From positions 1 to 64,000 of the forward strand of contig NZ_FOHJ01000004.1 of the NCBI RefSeq assembly GCF_900111405.1: 64,000 nucleotides of DNA. The letters run 5' to 3'. This stretch comes from Salinibacillus kushneri (lineage in GTDB: Bacteria; Bacillota; Bacilli; Bacillales; Alkalibacillaceae). Below the pieces are notes generated by a model, which searched no databases, was not told where the DNA came from, and worked only from the letters and a program-made list of their open reading frames with translations. Shown here in pieces: positions 35,901 through 44,664 of the stretch. The position numbers and the translations under genes were made by a program. Position 1 is the stretch's first letter; each line of letters begins with the position of its first letter.

Positions 35901-36100
35901 CACTATTTATTGATGAAGGGTTTGGAACACTCGATGAGCTCTCCCTTGAACAAGCATTAAATTGCTTAAGTGATTTACAAAAAGGAAACCGAATGTTAGG
36001 CATTATCTCCCATGTACAAAAACTAAAAGAAGAAATCCGAGCCAAACTTCATATCGAACCTTCACACAGCGGTTCCAAGGTATCACTAACCGTTTATTAA
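32987..36100 (+). CDS. sbcC: Exonuclease subunit SbcC (Rad50-like ATPase)
   Basis: 1037 residues, SMC-type. Walker A 'ITGPTGAGKTTVFDAM' at about 32-47; two long coiled coils rich in Gln/Glu/Lys around a central zinc hook 'GQACPVCGSTHHP' near residue 520; signature 'TLSGGEGFKAALSLALGMAD' and Walker B 'LDTLFIDEGFGTLDE' close to the end. The ATPase head controls the SbcD nuclease. No internal disruption. Confidence 0.96.
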   Translation: MRAITLKMCAFGPYKEAQIIDFSQLGEEKLFLITGPTGAGKTTVFDAMCFALYGRASGDDRDHDTLRSHFAGVEELTQVSFRFQLHQKEFEIVRSPKQMKPKARGEGYTEQPPQAEIYQIIDGEKHLLYAKVKEVNEAVEDMLQLDYEQFRKMVMIPQGEFRRLISENSKEREEILQKIFHTYFYEQMTKRLAEESKSIQQQLEQIENQEQQEISYINWPEEYRTKNAEPKQARKNLLSIIENVEKYIDEQNNLLQEKRSQQKKRQDEFYAAKEVQTLFEEYDQRKQELSELKGQQEEIDAQKQQLKQAKNAAGIKAYEQQVKVRRDEHKKLEETLGLKREKQQQMLESFNRIEQEYQKAKEAEQDREKLKDSIRFMKEQLEKVKQAADLEKQKKELASTYQEEKPKLDKVNQRIEKIENDIEKLDEETGQSQQVTEQFYEFNTKLKEFDQLLMKTDKLSTENQLLKNYRIQYRDILKKYENNDKYVEQLREELQQLEDAMRNEKAALLAADLAEGQACPVCGSTHHPQRAEFHNASITDEMIASKRNQLQQSEQKQKEVQNEYVNIKSKGTSQNQTVENLQQEIEDLSGVKVELDEIDQRIQEWQNERAGISAKRNELDKQLNELKQKQEKQRQLKEELSKSKKEQQEKHESLQSLKEQGVKIQSQLENVKASLENPDDHYATVKERLSKAETEYEQQINKWNQLQKDYEQIKEHKQTVDVEIESLQKQLQTAQITYQEVRQTFETELENKGFKTLQHYEQAKMAEAEIEKTEERISTFEEKISITKNRYNQLTIQLNEKKRPDLETLEQSLKQVNEEIDAKTRLIQEQQLQLDRYLSTSERLHQLAEEKQELEEYYFDIGELAKLSRGDNQLRLSFERYVLSSFLDEILFQANIRLDQMTDHRYQLRRSDQVAKRGAQSGLDIEVIDNYTGQNRSVKTLSGGEGFKAALSLALGMADVVQAHSGGVELDTLFIDEGFGTLDELSLEQALNCLSDLQKGNRMLGIISHVQKLKEEIRAKLHIEPSHSGSKVSLTVY

Positions 36101-36159
36101 GTTCCTATTACTCAAAGGCTGTGTTAAAGCTTATTATTGATTTTCTACCAAGTTAATTG

Positions 36160-36275
36160 GGGAAAGTGCGCGAGATTCCTGGGAGAAGAGCGATATATGG
36201 GAGACGCCGCGGGCGGATATAGAAGAGGGTCCTGACCGCCCGCGGATAGTGGGCGCACTGGACGGAAATCAACAC
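36160..36275. repeat. Dispersed GC-rich Bacillaceae repeat
   Basis: A GC-rich island in AT-rich DNA: '...AGTGCGCGAGATTCCTGGGA', 'GGGAGACGCCGCGGGCGG', 'CCGCCCGCGG' and the end 'GGCGCACTGGACGGAAATCAAC'. A perfect 10-bp stem, CCGCGGGCGG (36207-36216) with CCGCCCGCGG (36236-36245), sits inside. This is the layout of an intergenic repeat I know from many Bacillaceae chromosomes, here somewhat decayed. It may also end the sbcDC transcript. Confidence 0.7.
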
Positions 36276-36361
36276 CTATATGTTTAACAGAGCCTACTCA
36301 AAAGAAATGTAAACCTGGGCTATGAAGCTTTCATTATATGGATTTGAAAGGGGTGAGCAGT

Positions 36362-36610
36362 ATGTCTGTACCATTAACGATTGAATGGCGGATTGTGACA
36401 AATGAAGAAGAAAAGCGAATCAACACCAAGGAAAACATATTTGAGATTACTTTTTCAGGCTACAGGCTTTTTCCTATTGATGTTCCGATTGATATTATGA
36501 GACATGAGGATTCAGACCAAATTGGCAGTGCCATTGTGCAGAAGATTATTTTTGAACATAATCAAACTATATGCAGATACCAGCTTGTTTCTTTATATAG
36601 TGTAAATTAA
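36362..36610 (+). CDS. DUF2584 family protein
   Basis: 82 residues from the ATG at 36362 behind AAAGGGGTGAG. 'PLTIEWRIVTNEEEKRI' and 'NIFEITFSGYRLFPIDVPIDIMR' with the closing 'CRYQLVSLYSVN' fit the small beta-rich DUF2584 family. Function unknown. Single gene. Confidence 0.75.
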   Translation: MSVPLTIEWRIVTNEEEKRINTKENIFEITFSGYRLFPIDVPIDIMRHEDSDQIGSAIVQKIIFEHNQTICRYQLVSLYSVN

Positions 36611-36647
36611 GTAGAATTCTGAAACACGGAAATATCAATGCTCGATA

Positions 36648-36821
36648 ATGGAGTTAGCTAATAATGGAATTAAGAAAATATCTTTTATTACTGAAAATCA
36701 AATGAAACAACTATTGGCAGAAGCTGATTTTTCGGATATAACCAGAGTAATTACATTGACATATATTATGGTCAATAGGTCTCAAACGCAGATGAATTTG
36801 AAAAAGGGATACAATAAATAA
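36648..36821 (+). pseudogene. Fragment resembling a methyltransferase C-terminus
   Basis: A 57-codon frame without ribosome site reads 'IKKISFITENQMKQLLAEADFSDITRVITLTYIMVN'. The 'xQMKQLLAEADFSDI' segment is like the last helix and strand of class I SAM methyltransferases. There is no SAM-binding region upstream, so it looks like a leftover 3' end. Confidence 0.35.
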
Positions 36822-36835
36822 GGAGAATTTTAGAA

Positions 36836-37330
36836 ATGCCTTATATAAAAACAAGCAGACTTACTCTTATTACATTCACAGTCGATATGATGAAAGCGAC
36901 ATTATCAGGTGCAAATCAGCTAAAAGAATTAACGGGTTATCATGTCGCAGATGGCTATCCGATGGAGGTATATAAAATAGAACGTTTTCTTCAATATCCG
37001 GAAGAAAACGAATGGGAAGGCATCATTATTCACAATAAAAATCGCTCCATAATCGGGGATATGGGATTTAAAGGTGGACCAGATGAAAAAGGAGGTATGG
37101 ATCTCGGATACAGTATCATATCAGGCTATCAAGGAAATGGCTATGCCACTGAAATGGCTTCGGCTATGGTTGAGTGGGGATTAAATCAGCCCCATGTAAA
37201 GAAAATTACCGCTAGTTGTTCAAATGAAAATATTCCCTCCATAAAAGTACTGAGAAATACTGGTTTTGCAAGTGGGCAAAGAGGGAGACGAAATCTATTG
37301 GGAAATCGATACAGACTCATACTAAGCTAA
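36836..37330 (+). CDS. GNAT family N-acetyltransferase
   Basis: 164 residues, ATG after TAAGGAG. RimJ-like layout: 'IKTSRLTLITFT' strand, 'IIGDMGFKGGPDEKGGMDLGYSIISGYQGNGYATEMASAMVEWGL' with the acetyl-CoA loop (Q-x-x-G-x-G/A), and 'NENIPSIKVLRNTGF'. The acceptor cannot be predicted. Stand-alone. Confidence 0.88.
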   Translation: MPYIKTSRLTLITFTVDMMKATLSGANQLKELTGYHVADGYPMEVYKIERFLQYPEENEWEGIIIHNKNRSIIGDMGFKGGPDEKGGMDLGYSIISGYQGNGYATEMASAMVEWGLNQPHVKKITASCSNENIPSIKVLRNTGFASGQRGRRNLLGNRYRLILS

Positions 37331-37350
37331 ATAATACTGAAGTTTTAAGG

Positions 37351-37389
37351 AAAAAAAGCAGTCCAATTTATCTATTCATTGGACTGCTT
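37351..37389 (-). terminator. Terminator of trhO
   Basis: AGCAGTCCAAT (37357-37367) and ATTGGACTGCT (37378-37388); on the minus strand a run of seven T follows. Can also slow plus-strand transcription from the GNAT gene. Confidence 0.8.
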
Positions 37390-37442
37390 GAATAACTAAA
37401 AACTTTCTTGTCAGGTGATTTTCGTTCATTTTTTCATGATTT

Positions 37443-38417
37443 TTACCTTTGTGCTACCTGGTCTTCTTTTTCAATACGTTTTAAACGTTCCTGAATATCT
37501 TCTTCTGTCATTTGATGTTCAATCACATAGCGGTTTCTTGGTGAAACACGGCATTCATGAGAACAACTGCGCATATATTTGTATTCATTTTCTTCGGAAC
37601 AAAGGAATTGACGGTTACAATCCGGATCAGCACAGTTTACATAGCGCTCACATGGCTTCCCATCAAAATAATCTTTTCCGACTATAACGTGTTCTTTTTG
37701 GTTAACCGGTACGGAAATGCGTTCATCAAATACATAACATTGACCGTCCCAGAGCTCTCCTTGTACTTCCGGGTCTTTTCCATATGTGACAATACCACCA
37801 TGAAGCTGTGCAACATCTTCAATACCTTCTTTTTGCAGCCAGCCGGAAACTTTCTCACAACGAATACCACCAGTACAATACATGAGAACCCGTTTTCCTT
37901 CTAATTCTTCTTTATTATCCTTAATCCATTCAGGAAGCTCACGGAATGTTTCGATATCCGGATTAATGGCTCCTCTGAAATGACCAAGTTCATATTCATA
38001 GTCATTACGTGTATCTAAAACAACGGTATCGTCTCTTTGTAATTCTTCGTAAAATTCTTTAGGATTTAAGAATTCCGCTGTTTCTTTACTTGGATCCCAC
38101 TCATCATCTAAGCGTAATGTAACGAGTTCAGAACGATGACGTACGTGCATTTTCTTGAATGCATGTCCTTCAGCTTCATCCACTTTAAACATCATATCTG
38201 CGAAACGAGGATCCTTGTGCATCGTTTCCATATATTTGTTTGTTTGCTCAACAGTACCTGATACCGTACCATTAAGTCCTTCTTCCGCAACTAAAATACG
38301 ACCTTTTAAACCTAACTCTTTACAGAATTCCAAATGTTCAGCTGCGTAAGTTTCAGGATCATCGATTTTAACAAACTTGTAGTAGAGTAAGACTTGATAT
38401 TTTTCCTTATTTTCCAT
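37443..38417 (-). CDS. trhO: tRNA uridine hydroxylase TrhO (rhodanese family)
   Basis: 324 residues. An N-terminal ferredoxin-like domain ('[43 protein letters not shown]'), a rhodanese domain with the active Cys in '[17 protein letters not shown]', and a C-terminal Cys-rich segment. TrhO makes 5-hydroxyuridine at position 34 of tRNAs with oxygen and prephenate-independent chemistry. B. subtilis YbfQ is the matching protein. The ATG follows GGTGG. Confidence 0.94.
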   Translation of the reverse strand: MENKEKYQVLLYYKFVKIDDPETYAAEHLEFCKELGLKGRILVAEEGLNGTVSGTVEQTNKYMETMHKDPRFADMMFKVDEAEGHAFKKMHVRHRSELVTLRLDDEWDPSKETAEFLNPKEFYEELQRDDTVVLDTRNDYEYELGHFRGAINPDIETFRELPEWIKDNKEELEGKRVLMYCTGGIRCEKVSGWLQKEGIEDVAQLHGGIVTYGKDPEVQGELWDGQCYVFDERISVPVNQKEHVIVGKDYFDGKPCERYVNCADPDCNRQFLCSEENEYKYMRSCSHECRVSPRNRYVIEHQMTEEDIQERLKRIEKEDQVAQR

Positions 38418-38576
38418 GTTATTACCACCTATCCATTTATATTTGCAAGATATAAATTTATAAGGTGCGGATGCATTTTATCTCTTGCAAAAGGAAATTT
38501 TATCACGGTTTCCGAACTTTATCAAATCTATTTTAACAAAAAGAACGAAACTAATAATAAATCTTTTTGAACAAAA

Positions 38577-38601
38577 TAAAAGACCTACAGTTATGCAGGT
38601 C
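38577..38601 (-). terminator. Terminator of the HsdR-N-like gene
   Basis: On the minus strand GACCTGCA and TGTAGGTC pair around TAAC, followed by TTTTATTTT. Confidence 0.75.
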
Positions 38602-38613
38602 ATTAGTAAATAA

Positions 38614-39678
38614 TTAGTTTTCTAATTTATTTACTATATCTAAAAATTCATTTTTAAAATGAGTCAGTTCCGATACTTTTTCAATATTGTAAGTGGTTTT
38701 ATTAGTATCATTAAATTGTACATATTTTCTATTGCCATCTAGTTTGAGGCGACAAACCCATTTTCTAATCGAGTCATCTAACAATATATTGAAGTAACTT
38801 TTGTTATCTCTGTAAAATATACGTTCTTCATCAACTTTTTCAGATATAATTAATTTAACTATAGTATATCCTTGTATTTCCTCCTCTGTTGTAATTATGC
38901 CATCATCTAACTCCTGTTCTTCTTGTGTATCTTTTTGTTGTTCCTCTTGTGAATTTTCTGCATATGTAGAATTTAAGGCTGCACTCAGTTTTTCATTAAC
39001 TAGTTCATTAATAAACTGTTTTAAAGATTTTTTAATTATTGGTGTAAATTGGTTTATAACATTTTTGGTCTTTCTTCCTTGGTATACATGATCCAGAATG
39101 TATGTAACAAAATCCTCGGTAGGGTCATCCCAAATTTCATATAAGAAGGCTTTGATATTATTTGTGTACTTTAGTTCAGAGGCTGTATTAAATATATTTT
39201 CAAGGTCAAAACTCTCTTTTTTGAATTTAGCTAATTCATTAACATGACTATCTTTTATATCCAAAATATTAAATTCAAAAAATGGCGAGTCATCCATTTT
39301 ATTTTGTTCATCAAGATCAGTAAAAAATCGATATAAAATTCCATTCGTTAGAATTGAAAATTTAGCTGATGTTGTTCCGAAATATCTAAATAATTGTGAA
39401 TCATGTCTATTTAAATTTTCATTTATTGATTTTGCTTCAATTAAAATAACAGGACGCCCCTCATTCATTATGGCATAATCTACTTTTTCACCTTTTTTAA
39501 TACCGACATCAGCAACATATTCAGGGGTAAATTCTTCAGGATTAAATACATCATATCCCAATAACTGGAAAAAAGGCATTATAACACTTGTTTTTGTCGC
39601 TTCTTCAGTTGAAATGGAGTCCTGAATCTTACTGACTCTTTTTGATAATGAAACTAACTTTTCTTTGAAATCAGACAT
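38614..39678 (-). CDS. Orphan HsdR-N-like restriction nuclease-fold protein
   Basis: 354 residues from the ATG at 39678 behind GAAGGAGG. The N-terminal 180 residues match the type I restriction R-subunit N-domain: 'EEATKTSVIMPFFQLLGYDVFNPEEFTPEY', then the PD-(D/E)xK core 'KVDYAIMNEGRPVILIEAKS', then 'FRYFGTTSAKFSILTNGILYRFFTDL'. The Q/E-rich linker (about 255-275) leads to a C-terminal domain I do not recognise. No helicase, HsdM or HsdS genes are near. The very AT-rich DNA suggests acquisition; function unknown, possibly defence. Confidence 0.8.
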   Translation of the reverse strand: MSDFKEKLVSLSKRVSKIQDSISTEEATKTSVIMPFFQLLGYDVFNPEEFTPEYVADVGIKKGEKVDYAIMNEGRPVILIEAKSINENLNRHDSQLFRYFGTTSAKFSILTNGILYRFFTDLDEQNKMDDSPFFEFNILDIKDSHVNELAKFKKESFDLENIFNTASELKYTNNIKAFLYEIWDDPTEDFVTYILDHVYQGRKTKNVINQFTPIIKKSLKQFINELVNEKLSAALNSTYAENSQEEQQKDTQEEQELDDGIITTEEEIQGYTIVKLIISEKVDEERIFYRDNKSYFNILLDDSIRKWVCRLKLDGNRKYVQFNDTNKTTYNIEKVSELTHFKNEFLDIVNKLEN

Positions 39679-40087
39679 GTTTTTTCCTCCTTCTCTTTTT
39701 TGTATGAGAATAATCAAGGTTTCTTTCTTATAATATAAAAACAACACGATCATAAATCGTGTTGTAAATCTCGGTACTAAATCAAATTTAATGCGGAATT
39801 GTAAGCTTTCTTCTGTTATTTTTATAAGGGAGAAAATTAAAATATTTAAGTGATTTTAAAAACTTTTTATAGCTGATTTTTGAGAAAATTGATTAATTAC
39901 TATATATTGTAATACTTTTTTTATATTTTATAAACAAATACCTTTAATTGTAAAAATGGAAATTATGTAATACAAATTAAAAGATGGATACATATAAGTA
40001 TTGCGATTTAGTTCTGTTATAGTACCTGTTCTCCTAATTGCCATCATTGAAACTTAATTTAATATCTTATTTAGCACCTTGATATGA
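39679..40087. other. AT-rich intergenic region
   Basis: About 410 bases of very AT-rich DNA. It holds one hairpin, ACAACACGAT (39741-39750) with ATCGTGTTGT (39756-39765), followed by TTTTTATA on the minus strand; it could end upstream minus-strand transcripts before the nuclease gene. I see no gene in the rest. Confidence 0.6.
39735..39765 (-). terminator. Hairpin with T-run upstream of the nuclease gene
   Basis: Perfect 10-bp stem with a five-base loop, then five T on the minus strand, 57 bases before the ATG at 39678. Terminator for readthrough from the HAD gene, or a control element of the nuclease transcript. Confidence 0.6.
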
Positions 40088-40756
40088 TTAATTCCATTCT
40101 AAAATACCGGTTAAATCCTCATATATTGTATCCGGGGCCAGATTTAGTTCTTCCACAGGTAAGTTTTTCCGATTAATCCAGGCGGTTTGAAATCCGAAGT
40201 TTTTTGCTCCGGAAATATCCCATCCATTAGAAGACATGAATAGCACTTCCTCTGGTTTCGCATTTAATACGTTAGCTGCATGATTATAAGAGGCTGGAGT
40301 TGGCTTATACTGTTTTACCTCATCAACACTTATAATTTCTGTAAATAAACGAGAAATATCAGATTGATGAAGTAAAGGATCAAGCATATCATGTGATCCA
40401 TTGGAAAATACCGCAAGCTTTTTATCCTTCAACCGGGAAAGTACAGTTTTTACTTCAGGATAAGTTGATAGGTGTAAATACGTATTCATCAGCTCTATTT
40501 CTGAATGATGATTAAGATGTTCATCGTTTTTCTTAACAGCGTAGCGTAATGCATCTTTTGTGATGCTATAAAACGTCTTATAATTCCCCATTAACTGTCT
40601 TAGATTTGAGTATTCAATCTGTTTTTCCCTCCAGGTCCTACTTATTAACTGGCCTTTTCCAGGAAACAACTCATTACATTTTTTGCTTATCGAATGAACG
40701 TCAAAGAGGGTTCCATAAACATCAAATACAAAAGCTTGTATTGCGTGATTTTTCAC
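40088..40756 (-). CDS. HAD hydrolase, haloacid dehalogenase type II
   Basis: 222 residues from GTG 40756, nine bases after AAGGAG. The nucleophile motif is 'AFVFDVYGTLFDVHSI'; further HAD motifs are 'LAVFSNGSHDML' and 'PEEVLFMSSNGWDISGAKNFGFQTAWINR'. This is the type II L-2-haloacid dehalogenase group, though many members act on other substrates. Single gene. Confidence 0.9.
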   Translation of the reverse strand: MKNHAIQAFVFDVYGTLFDVHSISKKCNELFPGKGQLISRTWREKQIEYSNLRQLMGNYKTFYSITKDALRYAVKKNDEHLNHHSEIELMNTYLHLSTYPEVKTVLSRLKDKKLAVFSNGSHDMLDPLLHQSDISRLFTEIISVDEVKQYKPTPASYNHAANVLNAKPEEVLFMSSNGWDISGAKNFGFQTAWINRKNLPVEELNLAPDTIYEDLTGILEWN

Positions 40757-40928
40757 TTCAAACAACTCCTTGTTTTAATCTTTAGAAGATAAAATAAATA
40801 TTAACCAATCATTTAAGTTATTGCTCTTTTATTTTAATTCCATTCTATAATAATAGAAAAAATCGTACTGATAATGGACATTGGAGATTATTGTGTTCTT
40901 ATTGAGGACCGGAAGTACGTTATAACAG

Positions 40929-40965
40929 AAAATTGAGCATTGAAATCCTTTAGAATTCAATGCTC
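40929..40965 (-). terminator. Terminator of the hydroxyacid dehydrogenase gene
   Basis: GAGCATTGAA (40935-40944) and TTCAATGCTC (40956-40965) form a perfect stem; a modest T-run follows on the minus strand. Confidence 0.65.
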
Positions 40966-41011
40966 GTGTTAATGTAATAACCCAATTGTATAGGTTGATA
41001 ACGGATGCAGG

Positions 41012-41881
41012 CTATTCTGAAAATAGCTTGATTAACGCTTGTGTCCCGCTATCTTCTTCACCTTTTTCCGCAAGCTCAGTGTATAGGGAGAGGGATAATT
41101 CTAATCCAGGCGTCTTTAAACCCATGTCTTTAGCTGATTCCAGTGCAATTTTCATATCCTTGATAAAATGCTTAACATAAAATCCAGGTTCATAATCCCC
41201 TTTAATCATTCGGGGACCTAATTTGCTTAATGAAAAGCTGCCGGCTGCTCCTGTGGTAATCGAATCTAATACTCTTTCGGGGTTGAGGCCTGCTTTCTTT
41301 GCATACATAATGGCTTCACAAACACCGATCATATTGGAGGCAATGGTAATTTGATTGCTCATTTTCGTGTGTTGTCCAGCTCCTGCTGGTCCTTGAAGGA
41401 TGATGTTTTCACCTAGTACTTTAAAGATAGGAAGCATTTCTTCATAAGCTGTCTGATCTCCTCCAATCATAATGGTCAGCTTACCATCTCTTGCTCCAAT
41501 ATCCCCTCCAGAAACAGGAGCATCTAAAGCATAAAGATTCCGCCCTTTTGCCTGTTCATAGATTTTTTGAGCAAGCTGGGGGTTAGATGTTGTCATATCT
41601 ATGATGTATGTACCTGCTTTAGCATTTTCCAGGATGCCTTCCTGACCAAAATAAACTTCCTCGACATCATTTGGATAACCGACTATCGTAATGATTACAT
41701 CCGATGATGCAGCCAATTCACTTACGGTGTTCTTCCAAGTCGCTCCCTCATTTAAAAGTTCCTGCGCTTTAGACTTCGTACGTGTATAAACATTCAGCAG
41801 ATAGCCTGAATGCATAAGACTCCGTGCCATGCTTTTTCCCATAACCCCGGTCCCGATAAAGCCGATAGTCGTACTGGACAT
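41012..41881 (-). CDS. NAD(P)-dependent beta-hydroxyacid dehydrogenase
   Basis: 289 residues from the ATG at 41881 (AAAGGAG seven bases before). Rossmann motif 'IGFIGTGVMGKSMARSLM', the family block 'ALDAPVSGGDIGARDGKL' and the catalytic Lys in 'GAGQHTKMSNQITIASNM'. The group covers 3-hydroxyisobutyrate, tartronate semialdehyde and glyoxylate reductases; substrate not decidable. Single gene. Confidence 0.92.
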   Translation of the reverse strand: MSSTTIGFIGTGVMGKSMARSLMHSGYLLNVYTRTKSKAQELLNEGATWKNTVSELAASSDVIITIVGYPNDVEEVYFGQEGILENAKAGTYIIDMTTSNPQLAQKIYEQAKGRNLYALDAPVSGGDIGARDGKLTIMIGGDQTAYEEMLPIFKVLGENIILQGPAGAGQHTKMSNQITIASNMIGVCEAIMYAKKAGLNPERVLDSITTGAAGSFSLSKLGPRMIKGDYEPGFYVKHFIKDMKIALESAKDMGLKTPGLELSLSLYTELAEKGEEDSGTQALIKLFSE

Positions 41882-41992
41882 AACAACACTCCTTTTCAAA
41901 TTTTCATAAATTTGCCATATGATATACCCTTATTTTACCGCTTCTTCTATTATACTTAAAGTGTAAAAGTTAGATATATAGGGGGAGATTAA

Positions 41993-42070
41993 GTGCTTCC
42001 AGCTGTTTTATTTGGTTTAATCTTATCCGGATTTGTTGGATTTATTATTTATTCAGAAGTAACCTCATAA
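41993..42070 (+). CDS. 25-residue single-helix membrane peptide
   Basis: GTG 41993 follows AGGGGGAG by five bases. The peptide reads 'LPAVLFGLILSGFVGFIIYS' plus a short tail and then stops, followed at once by a good terminator. Strong ribosome site, one membrane helix and a private terminator suggest a real microprotein. Family not known to me. Confidence 0.55.
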   Translation: MLPAVLFGLILSGFVGFIIYSEVTS

Positions 42071-42084
42071 CTGTTTGTAATAGA

Positions 42085-42118
42085 AGACGGACACACTTTA
42101 ATTCGTGTCTGTCTTTTG
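42085..42118 (+). terminator. Terminator after the microprotein
   Basis: AGACGGACAC (42085-42094) and GTGTCTGTCT (42105-42114), then TTTG. Confidence 0.8.
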
Positions 42119-42175
42119 TTTTCTCATTACCGGAAAACTAGTAAAATAGTATAAAAAAGTTTAAGGGTGAGAGAA

Positions 42176-42865
42176 GTGAAGCAAATCCTAACAAATGACT
42201 GGAAGGAATATTTAAACGAAGAATTTAACAAAGATTATTATCAACAATTGCGGGAATTTCTAAAGAAAGAGTATCGTACTGGCCAGGTTTATCCAGACAT
42301 GTATGACATTTTTAATACCTTTCATTATACTCCTTATCAGCAAACAAAGGTCGTTATCTTAGGGCAGGATCCTTATCATGGACCTGATCAGGCACATGGA
42401 TTTAGTTTTTCTGTAAAACCAACCGTGCAAATCCCTCCATCATTAATGAACATTTATAAGGAACTTCATCAGGATTTAGGTTGTACAATTCCTGATCACG
42501 GGTATTTAATTCATTGGGCTAAGCAGGGGGTTCTTTTATTAAATACTGTGCTTACGGTCAGGGCACATCAGGCTAATTCGCATCGGGGTAAAGGATGGGA
42601 GAGATTTACGGATAAAGTTATAAACGTTCTAAATGATCGTAAACAGCCAATGGTGTTTATTTTGTGGGGAAGAAACGCTCAGGAGAAAAGTAAAAATCTG
42701 AATCAGGAAAAGCATTTAATTTTAAAATCTCCCCATCCAAGCCCGTTATCTGCTCATCGTGGCTTTTTTGGAAGTAAACCTTTTTCCAAAACCAATCAAT
42801 TTTTAGAATCGATTGGAGAGACGCCTATAAAGTGGGAAATTCCAAATCTTAATGAAATTTCTTAA
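42176..42865 (+). CDS. ung: Uracil-DNA glycosylase
   Basis: Removes uracil from DNA at the start of base-excision repair. 229 residues from GTG 42176 (AAGGGTGAG just before; GTG 42167 overlaps that site). Water-activating loop '[22 protein letters not shown]', uracil pocket '[10 protein letters not shown]' and the leucine loop '[13 protein letters not shown]' are all intact. Confidence 0.97.
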   Translation: MKQILTNDWKEYLNEEFNKDYYQQLREFLKKEYRTGQVYPDMYDIFNTFHYTPYQQTKVVILGQDPYHGPDQAHGFSFSVKPTVQIPPSLMNIYKELHQDLGCTIPDHGYLIHWAKQGVLLLNTVLTVRAHQANSHRGKGWERFTDKVINVLNDRKQPMVFILWGRNAQEKSKNLNQEKHLILKSPHPSPLSAHRGFFGSKPFSKTNQFLESIGETPIKWEIPNLNEIS

Positions 42866-42950
42866 GTGTTTTCCATATATCGCCTACACCCATTAATCCT
42901 TCTTTTCGTACAGTAAAGTAGTACGTATGTTTAGAAGAGGAGGAATAGAA

Positions 42951-43580
42951 ATGGCACCAAATACAGGAAGACCTAGTCCTTTTCATTTTCCAGGTTCACA
43001 AAGGGCGCCTCAGCAGCCACCACAGGGATTTTTTCAACAGCCAATGATGCCTCGTCAAATGGGAGGACAGCGCGGAATTGGTGGAATGTTTCAACGCCTT
43101 TTTAATCGTTCACCCAAAGGAAATACGGGTTTTGGACCAGGCATAGGAGCACCAGGAATGGGAGCACAGAATCCTGGATATTTTACTGGAGCGGGCTCAG
43201 GAATCGAGAAAGCCTCTAAGGCACTGGGTAATGTGCAGCAAGCCATTAATGTTGCTCAGCAAGCAGCGCCCATGATTCAACAATATGGTCCAATGGTCAA
43301 AAATTTGCCAACGATGTTTAAAATGCTTAAAGCTCTTAATGAATCAGACGATGATGAAGACGATAATACAGCTGAAGGTGAAGAAAGTGAGGAAACCCAA
43401 GAGGCATATGACAGTGACTCCGCTCATGAACAAGAGGATGATCTAGAGGCATTTCTTACCTCTGATGATAAAGAAGAGCACCACACAAGAAGGACAAATA
43501 AACAGGAGAATTCTGTCTCCAGGTCTAAAATAAGAAGGTCAACAGAGGATGGGCGTTCCACACCGAAAATTTTTATATAG
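42951..43580 (+). CDS. VrrA/YqfQ-family protein
   Basis: 209 residues from the ATG at 42951 (GAGGAGGAAT). N-terminal part is rich in Pro, Gln, Gly, Met and Phe ('QQPPQGFFQQPMMPRQMGGQRGIGGMFQRLF'), the centre holds 'ASKALGNVQQAINVAQQAAPMIQQYGPMVKNLPTMFKMLKAL', and the end is acidic then basic. This is the layout of VrrA/YqfQ proteins, linked to the spore in Bacillus. No enzyme motif. Confidence 0.8.
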   Translation: MAPNTGRPSPFHFPGSQRAPQQPPQGFFQQPMMPRQMGGQRGIGGMFQRLFNRSPKGNTGFGPGIGAPGMGAQNPGYFTGAGSGIEKASKALGNVQQAINVAQQAAPMIQQYGPMVKNLPTMFKMLKALNESDDDEDDNTAEGEESEETQEAYDSDSAHEQEDDLEAFLTSDDKEEHHTRRTNKQENSVSRSKIRRSTEDGRSTPKIFI

Positions 43581-43666
43581 TCATTAAAAAAACCCCTTAG
43601 TTGTGAAGCTGGCAAATCCGGTATAAAATAGAAGTAACTTAGAAGAAATAGAGGGGGTATGTATTC

Positions 43667-44629
43667 GTGTCACAAGAGAAATTAGAAAAAGCAACCTTTG
43701 CAGGAGGTTGTTTCTGGTGCATGGTGGAGCCTTTTGATGCCCGTCCCGGGATCGAATCGGTTATTTCCGGTTATACGGGTGGCCATAAGGAAAATCCAAC
43801 CTATGAAGAAGTATGCAGTGAGACAACAGGACATTTTGAAGCCGTACAGATCACCTTTAATCCAGATATTTTTCCCTATAAAGATCTTGTTGAGATATAC
43901 TGGACATTAATTGATCCAACTGATCCCGGAGGACAATTTAATGATCGAGGAGATTCCTATCGAACGGCCATTTTTTATCATAATGAAGAACAAAAGAGCA
44001 TTGCTGAACAGTCCAAACGTGAATTAGAAAAGAGCGGAAAATTTTCTAAACCGATTGTTACTGAAATTTTGCCTGCATCAACCTTTTATCCAGCTGAGGA
44101 CTATCATCAGGATTATTATCAGAAAAATCCTCTTCATTACAAAATGTATAAAAAAGGTTCTGGACGCCAGGATTTCATTGAACAAACCTGGGGAAAACAA
44201 AAAAATCTTGATGAACTGAAGAGACAGTTAAATTCAATCCAGTATCAGGTTACACAGGAAAATGGCACTGAGGTTCCTTTTCAGAATGAATATTGGGATC
44301 ATGAAGAAGAGGGGATTTATGTTGATATTGTATCAGGTGAGCCCTTATTTTCTTCCAGGGATAAGTATGATGCAGGCTGTGGCTGGCCAAGCTTTACGAA
44401 ACCGATTTATGATAAGCAAGTAAAAGAAAACCTGGATACATCACATGGTATGAGAAGAATGGAAGTGAGAAGTAATTATGCTGACTCTCATTTGGGTCAT
44501 GTATTTGAAGATGGACCGACCGATAAAGGTGGTCTAAGATATTGTATGAATTCAGCAGCTATGAAATTTATCCCTAAAGATAAAATGGAAGAAAAGGGAT
44601 ACGGTAAACTTTTATACTTGTTTGAGTAA
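43667..44629 (+). CDS. msrAB: Bifunctional methionine sulfoxide reductase MsrA-MsrB
   Basis: 320 residues, a fusion. MsrA domain: active Cys 15 in '[12 protein letters not shown]', with '[24 protein letters not shown]'. MsrB domain from about residue 175: '[14 protein letters not shown]', '[11 protein letters not shown]' and the active Cys in '[12 protein letters not shown]'. The zinc-binding CxxC pairs of many MsrBs are absent. It repairs both S- and R-methionine sulfoxide. Confidence 0.96.
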   Translation: MSQEKLEKATFAGGCFWCMVEPFDARPGIESVISGYTGGHKENPTYEEVCSETTGHFEAVQITFNPDIFPYKDLVEIYWTLIDPTDPGGQFNDRGDSYRTAIFYHNEEQKSIAEQSKRELEKSGKFSKPIVTEILPASTFYPAEDYHQDYYQKNPLHYKMYKKGSGRQDFIEQTWGKQKNLDELKRQLNSIQYQVTQENGTEVPFQNEYWDHEEEGIYVDIVSGEPLFSSRDKYDAGCGWPSFTKPIYDKQVKENLDTSHGMRRMEVRSNYADSHLGHVFEDGPTDKGGLRYCMNSAAMKFIPKDKMEEKGYGKLLYLFE

Positions 44630-44664
44630 AACGCTGCGGGAAGTATTACTCATGTGAAAAAAGA

